DNA of 64,000 bases from Spirochaetaceae bacterium (lineage in GTDB: Bacteria > Spirochaetota > Spirochaetia > Treponematales > Treponemataceae). Shown here in pieces: positions 17,316-27,049 of the stretch. Under the pieces are notes generated by a model. That model was given only the letters and a program-made list of their open reading frames with translations. It was not told the origin of the DNA and did no database searches. Made by a program: the position numbers and the translations under genes. The stretch spans positions 1 through 64,000 of the forward strand of contig JAGAAX010000036.1 of assembly GCA_017614995.1 (NCBI GenBank). Direction: 5' to 3'. Each line of letters starts with the position of its first letter. Position 1 is the stretch's first letter.

Positions 17316-18722
17316 ATGAAGAATCCTGTTTATTATACAACGCGTTTATGTCTGATTATTTTATTTGCTTTTTTGCTTACATATTGTCTCCGCATTTCTG
17401 CCCGCGTTTATACAAAACTGACAAAGAAAACAAACAAGATTGTGCAGCTCATTTTGTTCGACAGAGATGATTTGTCGAACAATAATAAGAAAATAGGGGA
17501 ATCATTTGAATGGTCTACATTTTACCCATTTGGTGAGCAATATCTGACAGATGAACCTATTAAGCTTGCACCTAGAAAATATTCAAATAAACAGAAGTCT
17601 GACAATTCAAAAACTCATCAAAAAAAAATACAAGTATTAAAAAATGGTCATTTGTTTGATAAAATAATTGATTCTGAAAAAAAATTGGAGAAATGGATTC
17701 CAGAAAATTGCATAAAGCGGTATTTTTTCCTTGAAAAAGCAAATTATATAGAAACGCTTGTAAAATGGAATTTGACCAATGACAATTATAATGCAACCGA
17801 AAATATAGGCAATGGTCATTTCTCAGGTTTTTGTGAAGAGATTAATGTAGATGAACTTTCCAAAAGTATCATAAGGTTTTCTCGATTCTTGAAAAATGAA
17901 AATATTCCTTTTCTGTATGTTCAGGCTCCATACAAGATTTGCAAATATGATGAGAAACTTTCCGGTGTTTTTGATTTCTCAAATCAAAATGCCGATGCTG
18001 TTTTAGAGAATTTAAAACTGAATAACGTTGATATATTAGATTTACGTGATGTTATTCACGCTCAAAACAAAAATCATTATGATCTATTTTTCCGAACAGA
18101 TCATCACTGGGAGCCGGAAACAGGATTTTGGGCAACTAATGAGATTATAAAGAAAATTAATTCAGATTATAATCAAAAGCTTAATTTACTCAAAGAAGAA
18201 GATTTTTCTTTTAAATGTTTTAATAAAACGTTGCTTGGCTCTTATGGTAAGAAAATCACAAAAGCTAAAACTGAACCAGATGATTTTACGTTGATTATAC
18301 CCAAAAAAGAATATCAAATACATTTTGAAGTATACGATAATCAAAATAAAATTGCAGATAACTATGGAAGTTATGATGCAATGATAGATTATGATAGTAT
18401 TGACTCAAAAGATTTATACGGAAAAGATCCTTATCATGGATATGGATATGGTTCGTCAAACAATTTTGTAGAAAATTTTTCGGTTGATAATGACTATAAA
18501 ATTCTGCTTATAGGTGATTCGTTTACAAATGTCATTATTCCGTTTTTGGCATTGGAAACAAAAAAAATTGACAGGCTTGATTTAAGGTATTTCGACGGCA
18601 GCCTGGAAAGCTTTATAAAGGCAAATAAGCCATACGACGTGTGCATAGTATTATATAATCCGGATCAGTATAATCAGATGCCGGGTTTTGTATCACATGA
18701 AGAGCTTTTTGATTTCAGATAA
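17316..18722 (+). CDS. DHHW/AlgJ-like SGNH acyltransferase partner
   Basis: 468 aa with one N-terminal membrane anchor (about 8-25) and a large periplasmic domain. The DHHW signature is seen in RTDHHWEPETGFWA and the Ser nucleophile in LLIGDSFTNV, the arrangement of AlgJ/AlgX-type O-acetyltransferases. It would place acetyl groups supplied by the MBOAT protein upstream onto the exported polysaccharide. AAGGA precedes the ATG. An A9 tract at about 17620-17628 lies inside the coding region. The gene ends 9 bases from the stop of a convergent gene with no visible terminator. Confidence 0.85.
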   Translation: MKNPVYYTTRLCLIILFAFLLTYCLRISARVYTKLTKKTNKIVQLILFDRDDLSNNNKKIGESFEWSTFYPFGEQYLTDEPIKLAPRKYSNKQKSDNSKTHQKKIQVLKNGHLFDKIIDSEKKLEKWIPENCIKRYFFLEKANYIETLVKWNLTNDNYNATENIGNGHFSGFCEEINVDELSKSIIRFSRFLKNENIPFLYVQAPYKICKYDEKLSGVFDFSNQNADAVLENLKLNNVDILDLRDVIHAQNKNHYDLFFRTDHHWEPETGFWATNEIIKKINSDYNQKLNLLKEEDFSFKCFNKTLLGSYGKKITKAKTEPDDFTLIIPKKEYQIHFEVYDNQNKIADNYGSYDAMIDYDSIDSKDLYGKDPYHGYGYGSSNNFVENFSVDNDYKILLIGDSFTNVIIPFLALETKKIDRLDLRYFDGSLESFIKANKPYDVCIVLYNPDQYNQMPGFVSHEELFDFR

Positions 18723-18731
18723 TTTGCTATA

Positions 18732-20387
18732 TCAATAGAAAGCGCCAAGACCGAAAGTCAATTCCCACTTGCGGTTATTTTCACGCCAACCCTTGTTTAC
18801 AAGGCGTCCAGGAAGAATAGTTCTTGCAAGGTCTATACCTAAACTTAAGCGTCCGATAACACTTTTCATGTGATATGGATGGACAAGAACTTCAAAACCA
18901 CCTGCGTAGTAACCGTCTGCTATAAGAAAATTGGTGCCTGTTTTTGGATTAAAGCCTAAAGCAACATCTAAGAATGGTGCAAAATGAACTTCCATATCGA
19001 TTTTTTTCAGTTTAGAGCCAAACGGAAAATCCCAAGCCTCAAAATCTGTGGAAAGCAGTTTTATCGGTAAATCAAAATTCATTACAAGCATATTATATGA
19101 AATTAGATTATCATTATCTTTGATACCACGCATTCTTTCAGCAAAAGTTGTTGTATTGCCTTCAAAACTAAAATACCAATAATTACGGTTATAAAGTGCG
19201 ATTCGTTTTCCAGGAAGACGGAGATCTGAATTAAGTGTAAAATAGGGTTGTGGTACATTCTTTTTATAGAAATTGTATATCCAATATTGACCGAATGATA
19301 CAGAAAAGCCTTTTTTGTATTTTCCGACCCATTCGATACGTCCGGCTCCTATTGAATGTCCGAATGTAAAAGTAGGTCCTTTCAAATCTGGATGATCAAT
19401 CATGTCACTTCTTGTACTTGACAGTCTGTTCTGCGATAAAGCTTTTATATCCCAGTTCTTTGAAAAAGTTCCAGATGGTGTCCATGTAACGGTTGCAAAA
19501 TTAGGTATAGTGCCAACTTTAACAGGAAAAGATATTCCGAAAGAATTATTAAAATAATGAATATCATTTGCATAATCTGGATTTCTGTAAAAACTATGAC
19601 TTTCCGTTAAACCTAAAGACAGATTTTCAGTTAAAGCTCTCGAATAAGAAATTGTCGTTCCAACGCTTGCATATTGGGTTTTATTCGTTTCATGTGTGTA
19701 AGAACCATTTAAAGAAAAATTCATATTTGATTTTTTATCGATAGGAACCCCGACACTTACACTTGAAGATAATGCAACATACGGTTTATAGCCTTTTTTT
19801 ATAGTTTGGCTGGTGTCAATTGAATTGTTCCAATAAATATTGTAGTCACCGACTCTGAAAGGAATCATAAAACCAGTATAAAGACCGACAATATGTTTCT
19901 TTGGAGTTTCAGCTGTATAATAATTGTATGTAAAGTCAAGGTCAAACATCTGCATTGAACCTAAAAAGTTATAATCACGTAATTTGACCTTTATCTGTGC
20001 ACCTGTATTTGAGTTTATCTTTGGATATGGAACTACAATCTTATTATGAGTTTCTGTTGTAGAAACAAGAAGTTCGACTGGTGTAATTCCAGTAGCAGCA
20101 TCTCTGTTACCATAAAAAACTTGAATACTTGTATCTTTAAAAATTCGGTTGTTGTCGAGCTCACCTCTCAACCATGACATATATTCATCAAATTCTTCCT
20201 GATCTTTAAAAATCTTATTCTTATCTATAGCAAGAGCATCATCAAGAACGCTTTCTCTTGTTATACCCTTGATGTCATATTTTACAGATGTAATTTGATA
20301 TTTTTTTGCAGAAGTTTGCGCAAACAAAAATGAAGAAGCGAATATTAGGAGAGATGTGTATATGATTAATTTGCAAACTTTACGCAT
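18732..20387 (-). CDS. Omp85-like outer-membrane protein with one POTRA-like domain
   Basis: 551 aa from the Met at 20387, which begins a normal signal peptide (KLIIYTSLLIFASSFLFAQ); the frame extends 12 codons further upstream. Residues about 27-110 look like a single POTRA domain (alternating strands around ITRESVLDDALAIDK and DNNRIFKDTSIQVFYG). A long beta-barrel region rich in aromatic, alternating strands follows, and the chain ends in FGLGAFY, the aromatic terminal signature of outer-membrane barrels. LRDYNFLGSMQ resembles the first barrel strand of BamA/TamA proteins. Usual BamA has five POTRAs, so this is a different, shorter member. It is last in the minus-strand polysaccharide locus and may help export or assembly of surface material. 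Confidence 0.7.
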   Translation of the reverse strand: MRKVCKLIIYTSLLIFASSFLFAQTSAKKYQITSVKYDIKGITRESVLDDALAIDKNKIFKDQEEFDEYMSWLRGELDNNRIFKDTSIQVFYGNRDAATGITPVELLVSTTETHNKIVVPYPKINSNTGAQIKVKLRDYNFLGSMQMFDLDFTYNYYTAETPKKHIVGLYTGFMIPFRVGDYNIYWNNSIDTSQTIKKGYKPYVALSSSVSVGVPIDKKSNMNFSLNGSYTHETNKTQYASVGTTISYSRALTENLSLGLTESHSFYRNPDYANDIHYFNNSFGISFPVKVGTIPNFATVTWTPSGTFSKNWDIKALSQNRLSSTRSDMIDHPDLKGPTFTFGHSIGAGRIEWVGKYKKGFSVSFGQYWIYNFYKKNVPQPYFTLNSDLRLPGKRIALYNRNYWYFSFEGNTTTFAERMRGIKDNDNLISYNMLVMNFDLPIKLLSTDFEAWDFPFGSKLKKIDMEVHFAPFLDVALGFNPKTGTNFLIADGYYAGGFEVLVHPYHMKSVIGRLSLGIDLARTILPGRLVNKGWRENNRKWELTFGLGAFY

Positions 20388-20480
20388 TTTAAATATTTTA
20401 ATCCAAATTTTGTATAAAATCAATAAAAAATTATGAAAAGATAATATAAATCATTTTATTATAATTAAATATAAAAACAA

Positions 20481-21875
20481 TCAATAAGCGTTCTTATTAA
20501 TAAAGCCTTTAAAAATCGTTAAAAAGATAATTTTCAAATCAAACATAAAAGACCAATTTTCAATATAATAAATGTCATGTTCGATACGCTTTTCTATTGA
20601 AGTGTCCCCGCGCCATCCGTTTACCTGTGCCCAGCCTGTCAAGCCCGGTCTTACCTGATGTTTCAGCATATAGCGGGGTATTGTTTCCTTAAATTGTGAA
20701 ACGAAAAAAGGCCGTTCTGGTCTTGGACCTACAACAGACATCGAACCGGTAAGAATATTAAAAAACTGTGGAAGTTCATCAATGCTTGTTTTTCGCATAA
20801 ATTCGCCCCACTTGGTTTTTCTAGGATCATCTTTTGTTGTCCATGTTGTCTGGCTTGATTTTTCGCTTTGAACTTTCATTGAGCGGAATTTATACATATT
20901 AAAAGTTTTCTGGTTCAATCCCATGCGTTCCTGTTTATAGAGAATAGGGCCTGGCGATGTAAGCTTTGTTAAAACAGCGGCAATAAGCATAACTGGTGAT
21001 GTCAAAATTATTGCGAACAATGAAAATACAATGTCAAAAGCGCGTTTTGCCATTTGTGAAATAGGGTAATCAAGAGGTATGTATCTTGTATCAATAAGCG
21101 GAAGTCCGTCTAAGTCTTCAAAAAAAGGTTTTGCCGGAATATATTCGCTGTAATACGGAATAATCAGAATCCTTGTTCCGCTTTTTTCGCATATAGGAAT
21201 TATGTTGTTTATTGAAATATAGTTTTCTGGCGCTAATGCAATAACTACAAAGTCAAAGTATCTGTTTGCAAGCACATCTGAAAGCTTTGAAAGATTTGAT
21301 AAAATTGATATACCCCAGAAATTGCTTTTCTTGTAAGTGTTTTCAGCTATAATACCTGTTATTTCATAACCCCATTCAGGATGTTTGCGTGTTTTCTCAA
21401 TAAATCTTCTGCTGAGCTCGTTTGTACCGATTACGAGGCAAAACCGCTTGTTGTAGCCTTTTTTGCGGTAAGTTGAAAGCACAAGCCTTATCGAAAGTCT
21501 TGTTGTAATTGTTATAGCTGTATTGAATATAGTAAAAAAGACTACTACATAACGTGAGAAGTGCATGATTTTGCCGACATAAAGTATTAAAGAAAATACA
21601 ATGGCGGCGAATATATTTGAATATATTATAGCTGCTATATCTGTTCCTAACGGCTTTGTTCTACGTGAGCTGTACAGACCGAAAGCACTGTATGACAGAA
21701 AAAAGACGGGCATCAACAGGAAAACCAAAAGAACTGATGTGTCAAATTCCATGTTGTTAGTACCGTTAAAAATATCAAATCTGAAAAAGTAAGCCAACAG
21801 AAATGATACTGGTACGCTCATCAAGTCAAGAAATATTTGTAATCTATTTAAAGTTTTCTGGTTTTCGCTAATCAT
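20481..21875 (-). CDS. Undecaprenyl-phosphate sugar-1-phosphate transferase (WbaP/WcaJ type)
   Basis: Starts polysaccharide synthesis by moving a sugar-1-phosphate (often glucose or galactose) onto undecaprenyl phosphate. It is 464 aa. Four N-terminal membrane helices (to about 135) and a nucleotide-binding-like middle (about 140-260) precede the catalytic domain. That domain begins at KRAFDIVFSL and contains YKQERMGLNQKTF, YKFRSM, SIDELPQFFNIL, GPRPERP and RPGLTGWAQVNG, the hallmarks of the family. It is coupled by an ATGA overlap to the GT4 gene upstream. It is the only initiating transferase in the window, so it likely starts the glycan assembled by this locus. Confidence 0.93.
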   Translation of the reverse strand: MISENQKTLNRLQIFLDLMSVPVSFLLAYFFRFDIFNGTNNMEFDTSVLLVFLLMPVFFLSYSAFGLYSSRRTKPLGTDIAAIIYSNIFAAIVFSLILYVGKIMHFSRYVVVFFTIFNTAITITTRLSIRLVLSTYRKKGYNKRFCLVIGTNELSRRFIEKTRKHPEWGYEITGIIAENTYKKSNFWGISILSNLSKLSDVLANRYFDFVVIALAPENYISINNIIPICEKSGTRILIIPYYSEYIPAKPFFEDLDGLPLIDTRYIPLDYPISQMAKRAFDIVFSLFAIILTSPVMLIAAVLTKLTSPGPILYKQERMGLNQKTFNMYKFRSMKVQSEKSSQTTWTTKDDPRKTKWGEFMRKTSIDELPQFFNILTGSMSVVGPRPERPFFVSQFKETIPRYMLKHQVRPGLTGWAQVNGWRGDTSIEKRIEHDIYYIENWSFMFDLKIIFLTIFKGFINKNAY

Positions 21876-23011
21876 TTATTATTCCAAAACTTTAATCTTG
21901 AATCTGCTTCTGAATAAGCATTCAAAACCTGTTTCTGAACAGTTTCAATTAAAAAATTGTTCATTGTTGTTTTTGCATTTTCAACAAAGGTCTGCCTTAA
22001 GGCTTTGTCTGTTTCAAGAGTTTCCAGTTTATTGGCAAAATCAGACGGTTCGTTCAAATTGAACAGAAAACCGTTTTTGCCGCTAATAATCAAGTCAGAA
22101 TGCCCTTTTACATCAGAAGCCAGTACTGGCACACCCAAAGTCATCGCATCCATTATATTGAATGGAAGCCCTTCGCTTTTGCTTGTTGAAACAACAACAT
22201 CTGACGCTAATAACAGCTCATAAATATTGCTGATAAACCCCGGTAACAGGATTTTATTTTCAATATTTAGTGCTTTTATTTTGTCTGCAAGCTCTTCTTT
22301 TAAAATTCCGTCGCCTGCAAGAATAAGACGCCAGTTTTGGTGCTTGCAAAGCAGGGAATAAAGCAAATCAACTAACTGTGTTTGATTTTTCCTTGCAGAC
22401 AATTCAGCTGCATATACAATAGTATAAACATTTTCACCGGTTATAAAGTTACGGCATAATTCCATTTGTTTTGAGTTTTGTTCTGTTTTTTTAAGATTTT
22501 CAAATTTGGGCACATAGCCGATGCCGGGGATATTTATTATCTTTTTTGCGAATTTGTATTTTTGGGCATAAGCAAAATCTTCCTGATTCATGGTCAAAAC
22601 AAGACTTGTAACCGGTGAAAAGATTTTTTCAATGCAAATAAGGGCAAACTTTTTTAAAGCAGAACTCGATTTTGAGAACAAATAGCCATGGCAGCTGTGA
22701 ATAACTTTGGGCTTTTTTAAAAGCATGAAAACTGCCGCACGTGTCATTATGCCGGCAAGTGTGGCGTTAGAAATGACAATATCGATAGATTCAGTTTTTA
22801 TAAATTTGCGCAATTCTAAAATGCTTTTGAAATTCTTGATTAGATTCTGTTTTTCAAAGACGATGTTTTTATGCACTACATTCGGAATTTCAAACTGACC
22901 TTGTGCGGCTGTATATACTTGAACTCCATGCTGCAGATAATAATCGATATATGGTTGATGAAACTGCATTATATGAGATGCCCTTGATGCAGTAAACAGC
23001 AATTTAATCAT
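21872..23011 (-). CDS. GT4-family glycosyltransferase
   Basis: 379 aa, GT-B fold. The N-terminal half has SHIMQFHQPYIDYYLQHG and a KPKVIHSCHG segment. The C-terminal half shows IVYAAELSARKNQTQLV and the donor-site E-X7-E motif in SKSEGLPFNIMDAMTLGVPVLAS. This layout resembles glycosyltransferases acting early on undecaprenyl-linked sugars. It probably adds the second sugar after the WbaP-type enzyme encoded next, with which it overlaps by four bases. The sugar is unknown. Confidence 0.9.
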   Translation of the reverse strand: MIKLLFTASRASHIMQFHQPYIDYYLQHGVQVYTAAQGQFEIPNVVHKNIVFEKQNLIKNFKSILELRKFIKTESIDIVISNATLAGIMTRAAVFMLLKKPKVIHSCHGYLFSKSSSALKKFALICIEKIFSPVTSLVLTMNQEDFAYAQKYKFAKKIINIPGIGYVPKFENLKKTEQNSKQMELCRNFITGENVYTIVYAAELSARKNQTQLVDLLYSLLCKHQNWRLILAGDGILKEELADKIKALNIENKILLPGFISNIYELLLASDVVVSTSKSEGLPFNIMDAMTLGVPVLASDVKGHSDLIISGKNGFLFNLNEPSDFANKLETLETDKALRQTFVENAKTTMNNFLIETVQKQVLNAYSEADSRLKFWNNK

Positions 23012-23026
23012 GTTTTGCCCTAAACT

Positions 23027-23818
23027 TTAATTATGCTTGTATATGGTCATCAGTATACATTTTCGGGCGTACTTTATACAAGACATTGAAAAGCCAAAAA
23101 TAAACTGAAATATGTTTAAATAATGGATCTTGTAAAGCTTTATAAAGCCGCGGAGTTCGTCTCTGCTTAAGGCGTGATAATCTTTTGAAAGCCCTGTCTG
23201 CCCGAAAGTCCGCTTGTCTGCAAAGAACACAAGTTTTTCGTCTATAAAGTAGAGACTGCCTTTTTTGCCGATTTTGAGCCATAAATTATAGTCTTCAGCT
23301 CTTTTTAAGGTTTCATCAAATAAAAGTGGCTGCAAAATGGAGGTTTTAGACATTGCAGAAGAAGTAATCACATGATTTCTTATAAGCAGATGCCAATAGG
23401 CGATTAATTTTGTCTTGCCGCTAAATTTATTTTTGACAGTGCTTGAAGTTGATACAAGCACAGCGTCTTTATTTGCTTCAAAGACTTGCATCTGCTTTTC
23501 GATTTTTTCTTTGTGCCATGAATCGTCGCTGTCTAAAAAAGCTATATATTCGGTTTTAGCCGCTTTTATGCCTACATTTCTTGCGTGCGAAACGCCAGAA
23601 TTTTCTATGGAAATAACTTTAATCTCAGGTGAATCTTCTAATGAAATTGCCTTTTCTTTGAGATTTTCTGCAATTTTAAGCGTATTGTCTTTTGAGCCGT
23701 CGTTCACAATGATGATTGATTCAACTTTAACTGTCTGATCAAGCACGCTTTGAACGGCTTTTTCAAGAGTAGCTTCAGCATTATAAGCCGGTATAACTAC
23801 GGTAACAGACTTTTTCAT
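23027..23818 (-). CDS. GT2-family glycosyltransferase
   Basis: 263 aa GT-A enzyme. The N-terminal VTVVIPAYNAEATLEKAVQSVL, the IIVNDGSKDNT motif and the metal-binding AFLDSDDSW segment are all present. About one third of the protein follows the catalytic core. It is inverting in this family. The start overlaps the stop of the GT11 gene upstream (ATGA). The donor cannot be predicted. Confidence 0.9.
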   Translation of the reverse strand: MKKSVTVVIPAYNAEATLEKAVQSVLDQTVKVESIIIVNDGSKDNTLKIAENLKEKAISLEDSPEIKVISIENSGVSHARNVGIKAAKTEYIAFLDSDDSWHKEKIEKQMQVFEANKDAVLVSTSSTVKNKFSGKTKLIAYWHLLIRNHVITSSAMSKTSILQPLLFDETLKRAEDYNLWLKIGKKGSLYFIDEKLVFFADKRTFGQTGLSKDYHALSRDELRGFIKLYKIHYLNIFQFIFGFSMSCIKYARKCILMTIYKHN

Positions 23819-24678
23819 AGCGGCAGGGAAGTCCAGTCAGACGGAATAATGCGGAGGTTCCTTTTTTCGTTCCGTTTCCATTGTTCGGGTGCGATAACCA
23901 TTTTGTTCCAGCTTTGATTGAGATAAGCGCCCCACCAGCTAAACGAGCTGTTGGCAATGATGTTGTGCCTGCACTTACTCATAAGGTACATATCCTGCCA
24001 TGCATCTTCTTTTGTGTTCCAGTCTGCAAAGATAAGCTCAATGTTTTTGTAAGATAAATTCTTCTTGCACCATGGAATATCGTCTGAAAATACTATGAGC
24101 TTGTTTATTGATTGATAGCTCTGAAGCAGATTGACTGCTGTATTGTAATAATTCAATGTGCAAACGTTAAGGCTTCTGTTTTTGCCAAGCAGATAGTCGC
24201 CGCGGCGCACATGTATTGAAGCTGTCAAATCGTCAATTTGGTCAATCATCTGCTGTGTCGAATGGTTTATAGGCCGCTTGAATCTGAAAATTTCGTGTAT
24301 GCTGTTTTTTATCGGCTCAAAGTATTTTTCAGACTGCCAGTAGCCTTCAAAATAACAGCTGCTCTGAATGTCAAAGACATTCGCATTAAAAACTGATTCG
24401 TCTTCGATGTAATGTGTCGGCTTTGTAAAAAACTTGCGCTGAACCCGCTTTATGAGCGTATTTGGAATTGTGCTTAAAAGCTCGACTGTTTCTTTAGGGG
24501 CTTCCTGCAAATCTATGTCAAAAAGCCTTGAAAGTTCGTAACCATTATGAAGCTTTTCAAAATTATATTGAGATAAATCTAAAGTAACAGATTCGCCGGT
24601 CAGTTTTTCAAGAGTTTTGGCAAACGCGTATTGAAACATCTGGTTTCCAAGTCCGCTTTTTATCTTTACAATTTTCAC
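23815..24678 (-). CDS. GT11-family fucosyltransferase (alpha-1,2-type)
   Basis: 287 aa from GTG 24678, which has GGGG six bases upstream and gives the family's usual start KIVKIKSGLGNQMFQYAFA. The donor-binding motif HVRRGDYLLGK (about 170) and the C-terminal NSSFSWWGAYLNQ segment are diagnostic for GT11. These enzymes transfer fucose from GDP-fucose, commonly to galactose in alpha-1,2 linkage. GDP-fucose synthesis genes are not in this window. A second GT11 gene is at 30334-31140 and a GT10 gene at 43270-44277. Confidence 0.88.
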   Translation of the reverse strand: MKIVKIKSGLGNQMFQYAFAKTLEKLTGESVTLDLSQYNFEKLHNGYELSRLFDIDLQEAPKETVELLSTIPNTLIKRVQRKFFTKPTHYIEDESVFNANVFDIQSSCYFEGYWQSEKYFEPIKNSIHEIFRFKRPINHSTQQMIDQIDDLTASIHVRRGDYLLGKNRSLNVCTLNYYNTAVNLLQSYQSINKLIVFSDDIPWCKKNLSYKNIELIFADWNTKEDAWQDMYLMSKCRHNIIANSSFSWWGAYLNQSWNKMVIAPEQWKRNEKRNLRIIPSDWTSLPL

Positions 24679-24699
24679 AAGATTCCCCAAAAATGACAG

Positions 24700-25611
24700 C
24701 TAATTTATAGCAGTCTTTTCTTCTTTTAAGTAATTTAAAAGGCTTTCATGCCAGTCTGGAATTGACCATGGCAGAATTTTTGCAATTTTTTCTTTTGATA
24801 AAACTGAATAAGACGGTCTTGGTGCAGGAGTAGGATATTCTTCTGTAGAGCATGGCGTAAGTATTGCTTTTTGCGCTATAAGCCCCTGTTCAAAAGCCGC
24901 TTCATTTATTGCACATGCAAAATCGTACCAGCTTATATTGCCAATGTCTGTAAAGTGATAGATGCCCTGCTTAGGTTTTTCCGACGAGGAAGAGCTGCTC
25001 TCAAAGCTGTGTGCAAAAAAAGCGAGCGCGCGTGCAAGGTCATTTGCATAAGTTGGTGTGCCGAACTGGTCATTTATAACTTTTGCAGCACCTTTTTCTT
25101 TAAAGATTCTCAGCATTGTCTTTACAAAGTTCCGCCCGTAAATTCCATAAAGCCATGCCGTTCTGATTATAAAATAATTATCAGTCTGTTTTTGAATGGC
25201 TTTTTCGCCTAGAGCTTTTGTTGTGCCGTAAACACCGGTAGGATTTATTTCCATGTCTTCTGTATATGGAACTGAAGCCTTGCCGTCAAAAACATAGTCA
25301 GTTGAAATATGAATGAGCGGAATATTATTTTTTGCCGCAATTTTTGCAAGATTCTCTGGACCAGTTACATTTATCTTGTAGCAGAGGTCTTTGTCACTTT
25401 CAGCCTTGTCTACGTTAGTATAAGCCGCGCAGTTTATGATGCACGAAAAATTGACGTTTTTTCCCTTTTGAGCCGTTATAAAATCATTAAGTATATTGTA
25501 ATCTGTAATGTCTACTTCAATTTCTGTGCCTATAAATTCAAGCTTCTCGTTTTTAAGCACATTGCAAAGCTCTGTTCCGAGCATTCCCTTGTATCCAACT
25601 AACCAAATCAT
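24700..25611 (-). CDS. rfbD: dTDP-4-dehydrorhamnose reductase
   Basis: Last step of dTDP-L-rhamnose synthesis, an NAD(P)H-dependent extended SDR of 303 aa. The N-terminal nucleotide site reads WLVGYKGMLG, the catalytic Tyr and Lys are in VYGTTKALGEKAI, and HISTDYVFDG and RTAWLYGIYG are family landmarks. AGGA lies about 9 bases before the ATG. It sits in order rfbA, rfbC, rfbD on the minus strand. No rfbB is adjacent. Confidence 0.94.
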   Translation of the reverse strand: MIWLVGYKGMLGTELCNVLKNEKLEFIGTEIEVDITDYNILNDFITAQKGKNVNFSCIINCAAYTNVDKAESDKDLCYKINVTGPENLAKIAAKNNIPLIHISTDYVFDGKASVPYTEDMEINPTGVYGTTKALGEKAIQKQTDNYFIIRTAWLYGIYGRNFVKTMLRIFKEKGAAKVINDQFGTPTYANDLARALAFFAHSFESSSSSSEKPKQGIYHFTDIGNISWYDFACAINEAAFEQGLIAQKAILTPCSTEEYPTPAPRPSYSVLSKEKIAKILPWSIPDWHESLLNYLKEEKTAIN

Positions 25612-25620
25612 AATGCAATC

Positions 25621-26172
25621 CTAAAAATATTTGTGGTTCGGGTCAAAAAAAGGTGACCGCGTATCTTTTGCAGAAAGCAGCGGTTCTGACCCAAAATCTG
25701 GCCATTTTACCGAAATAGTCGGGTCATTCCAGCGGATTCCGCCTTCATCTTCCGGATGATAGACATCTGTGCATTTATAGCAGAATGTTGCAGCGTCTGA
25801 TACAACAGCAAAGCCATGCGCAAAACCTTCTGAAACATAAAACATATTGTGCTTTTCACCAGAAAGATAAACGCCATGGTATTTTCCGAATGTCGGCGAG
25901 TTGTTCCGCAAGTCTACGGCAACATCAAATACTTCACCTTGAATAACAGAAACAAGTTTGCCCTGCGGAAATGTCTTTTGAAAATGAAGCCCGCGGAGCA
26001 CGCCGCGCTTAGAATGAGACATATTATCCTGTACAAATTCCATTGTAAGACCGGCTTTGAAAAACTCTTCTTTCTTATAAGTTTCAACAAAAAAGCCGCG
26101 CTGATCGCCATGCACTTCAGGCTGAATCTCGTAAAGCCCTTCAATCGGGCATTTTATAAAACTAAATGACAT
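25621..26172 (-). CDS. rfbC: dTDP-4-dehydrorhamnose 3,5-epimerase
   Basis: Cupin enzyme that epimerises dTDP-4-keto-6-deoxyglucose at C3 and C5. It is 183 aa from the ATG at 26172 (GGAA upstream, two bases from the rfbA stop); the longer frame from 26235 lies inside rfbA. The catalytic His is in LRGLHFQKTFPQGKLV, followed by GEVFDVAVDLR and a YKCTDVYHPEDEGG segment with the active-site Tyr region. Its length and motifs are canonical. Confidence 0.95.
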   Translation of the reverse strand: MSFSFIKCPIEGLYEIQPEVHGDQRGFFVETYKKEEFFKAGLTMEFVQDNMSHSKRGVLRGLHFQKTFPQGKLVSVIQGEVFDVAVDLRNNSPTFGKYHGVYLSGEKHNMFYVSEGFAHGFAVVSDAATFCYKCTDVYHPEDEGGIRWNDPTISVKWPDFGSEPLLSAKDTRSPFFDPNHKYF

Positions 26173-26173
26173 A

Positions 26174-27049
26174 TCAGTTTCCTTCTGCGATAAAGCGGAG
26201 ATATTCTCCATATTCTGTTTTGTATCCGCCGGCAAGTTTTATTAACTCGTCAGATGAAATCCAATTGTTTCTAAATGCAATTTCTTCTATGCATGAAACA
26301 TAATACCCCTGCCGTTTCTGGATTGTTGCGACAAAATTTGAAGCTTCATGCAGTCCGTCGTAAGTGCCGGTGTCGAGCCAAGCCATGCCGCGTCCCAAAA
26401 GCTCTACGGACAAAGCCTTTTTTTCAAGATAGGCATTATTTACAGATGTTATTTCGATTTCACCGCGGGCAGAAGGCTTTACATTTTTGGCAATTTCTAC
26501 AACTGAATTGTCATAAAAGTATAAGCCAGGCACAGCATAATGCGATTTTGGCTTTTGCGGCTTTTCTTCGATGCCTGTTACTTTTCCGTCTTTTGAAAAT
26601 TCAACTACACCATATTGAGTAGGGTCTTTTACATAATAACCGAAAATAACTGCGCCTTTATTTTTTTCAACTGAATTGTACGCTTTTTTCAATGTTTGAG
26701 AAAAACTCTGACCATAAAAGATGTTGTCGCCGAGAACAAGCGCACATGAATCTTTTCCGATGAATCTTTCGCCCAAAATAAAAGCATCTGCAAGACCGCG
26801 GGGCGCAGTCTGTACGCAATAATCAAAATTCATACCGAGCTGTTCACCAGAACCGAAAAGCTCTTGAAATACAGGCAGATCTCTTGGTGTTGAAATTATC
26901 AGTATTTCCCTTATTCCAGAGAGCATCAGCACAGACAGCGGATAATAAATCATCGGCTTGTCGTAAACAGGCAGAATCTGTTTTGAAACAGCCTTTGTAA
27001 TCGGGTAAAGTCTTGTTCCCGAACCGCCTGCAAGAATAATGCCTTTCAT
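26174..27049 (-). CDS. rfbA: Glucose-1-phosphate thymidylyltransferase
   Basis: Makes dTDP-glucose from glucose-1-phosphate and dTTP. It is 291 aa from ATG 27049, which has a perfect AAGGAG site; the frame continues upstream into the preceding gene. The nucleotide-binding signature is [12 protein letters not shown] (5-16), then [29 protein letters not shown] and the EEKPQKPKS segment. The start overlaps the stop of the membrane protein upstream. Its product also feeds the amino-deoxyhexose branch in this locus. Confidence 0.96.
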   Translation of the reverse strand: MKGIILAGGSGTRLYPITKAVSKQILPVYDKPMIYYPLSVLMLSGIREILIISTPRDLPVFQELFGSGEQLGMNFDYCVQTAPRGLADAFILGERFIGKDSCALVLGDNIFYGQSFSQTLKKAYNSVEKNKGAVIFGYYVKDPTQYGVVEFSKDGKVTGIEEKPQKPKSHYAVPGLYFYDNSVVEIAKNVKPSARGEIEITSVNNAYLEKKALSVELLGRGMAWLDTGTYDGLHEASNFVATIQKRQGYYVSCIEEIAFRNNWISSDELIKLAGGYKTEYGEYLRFIAEGN

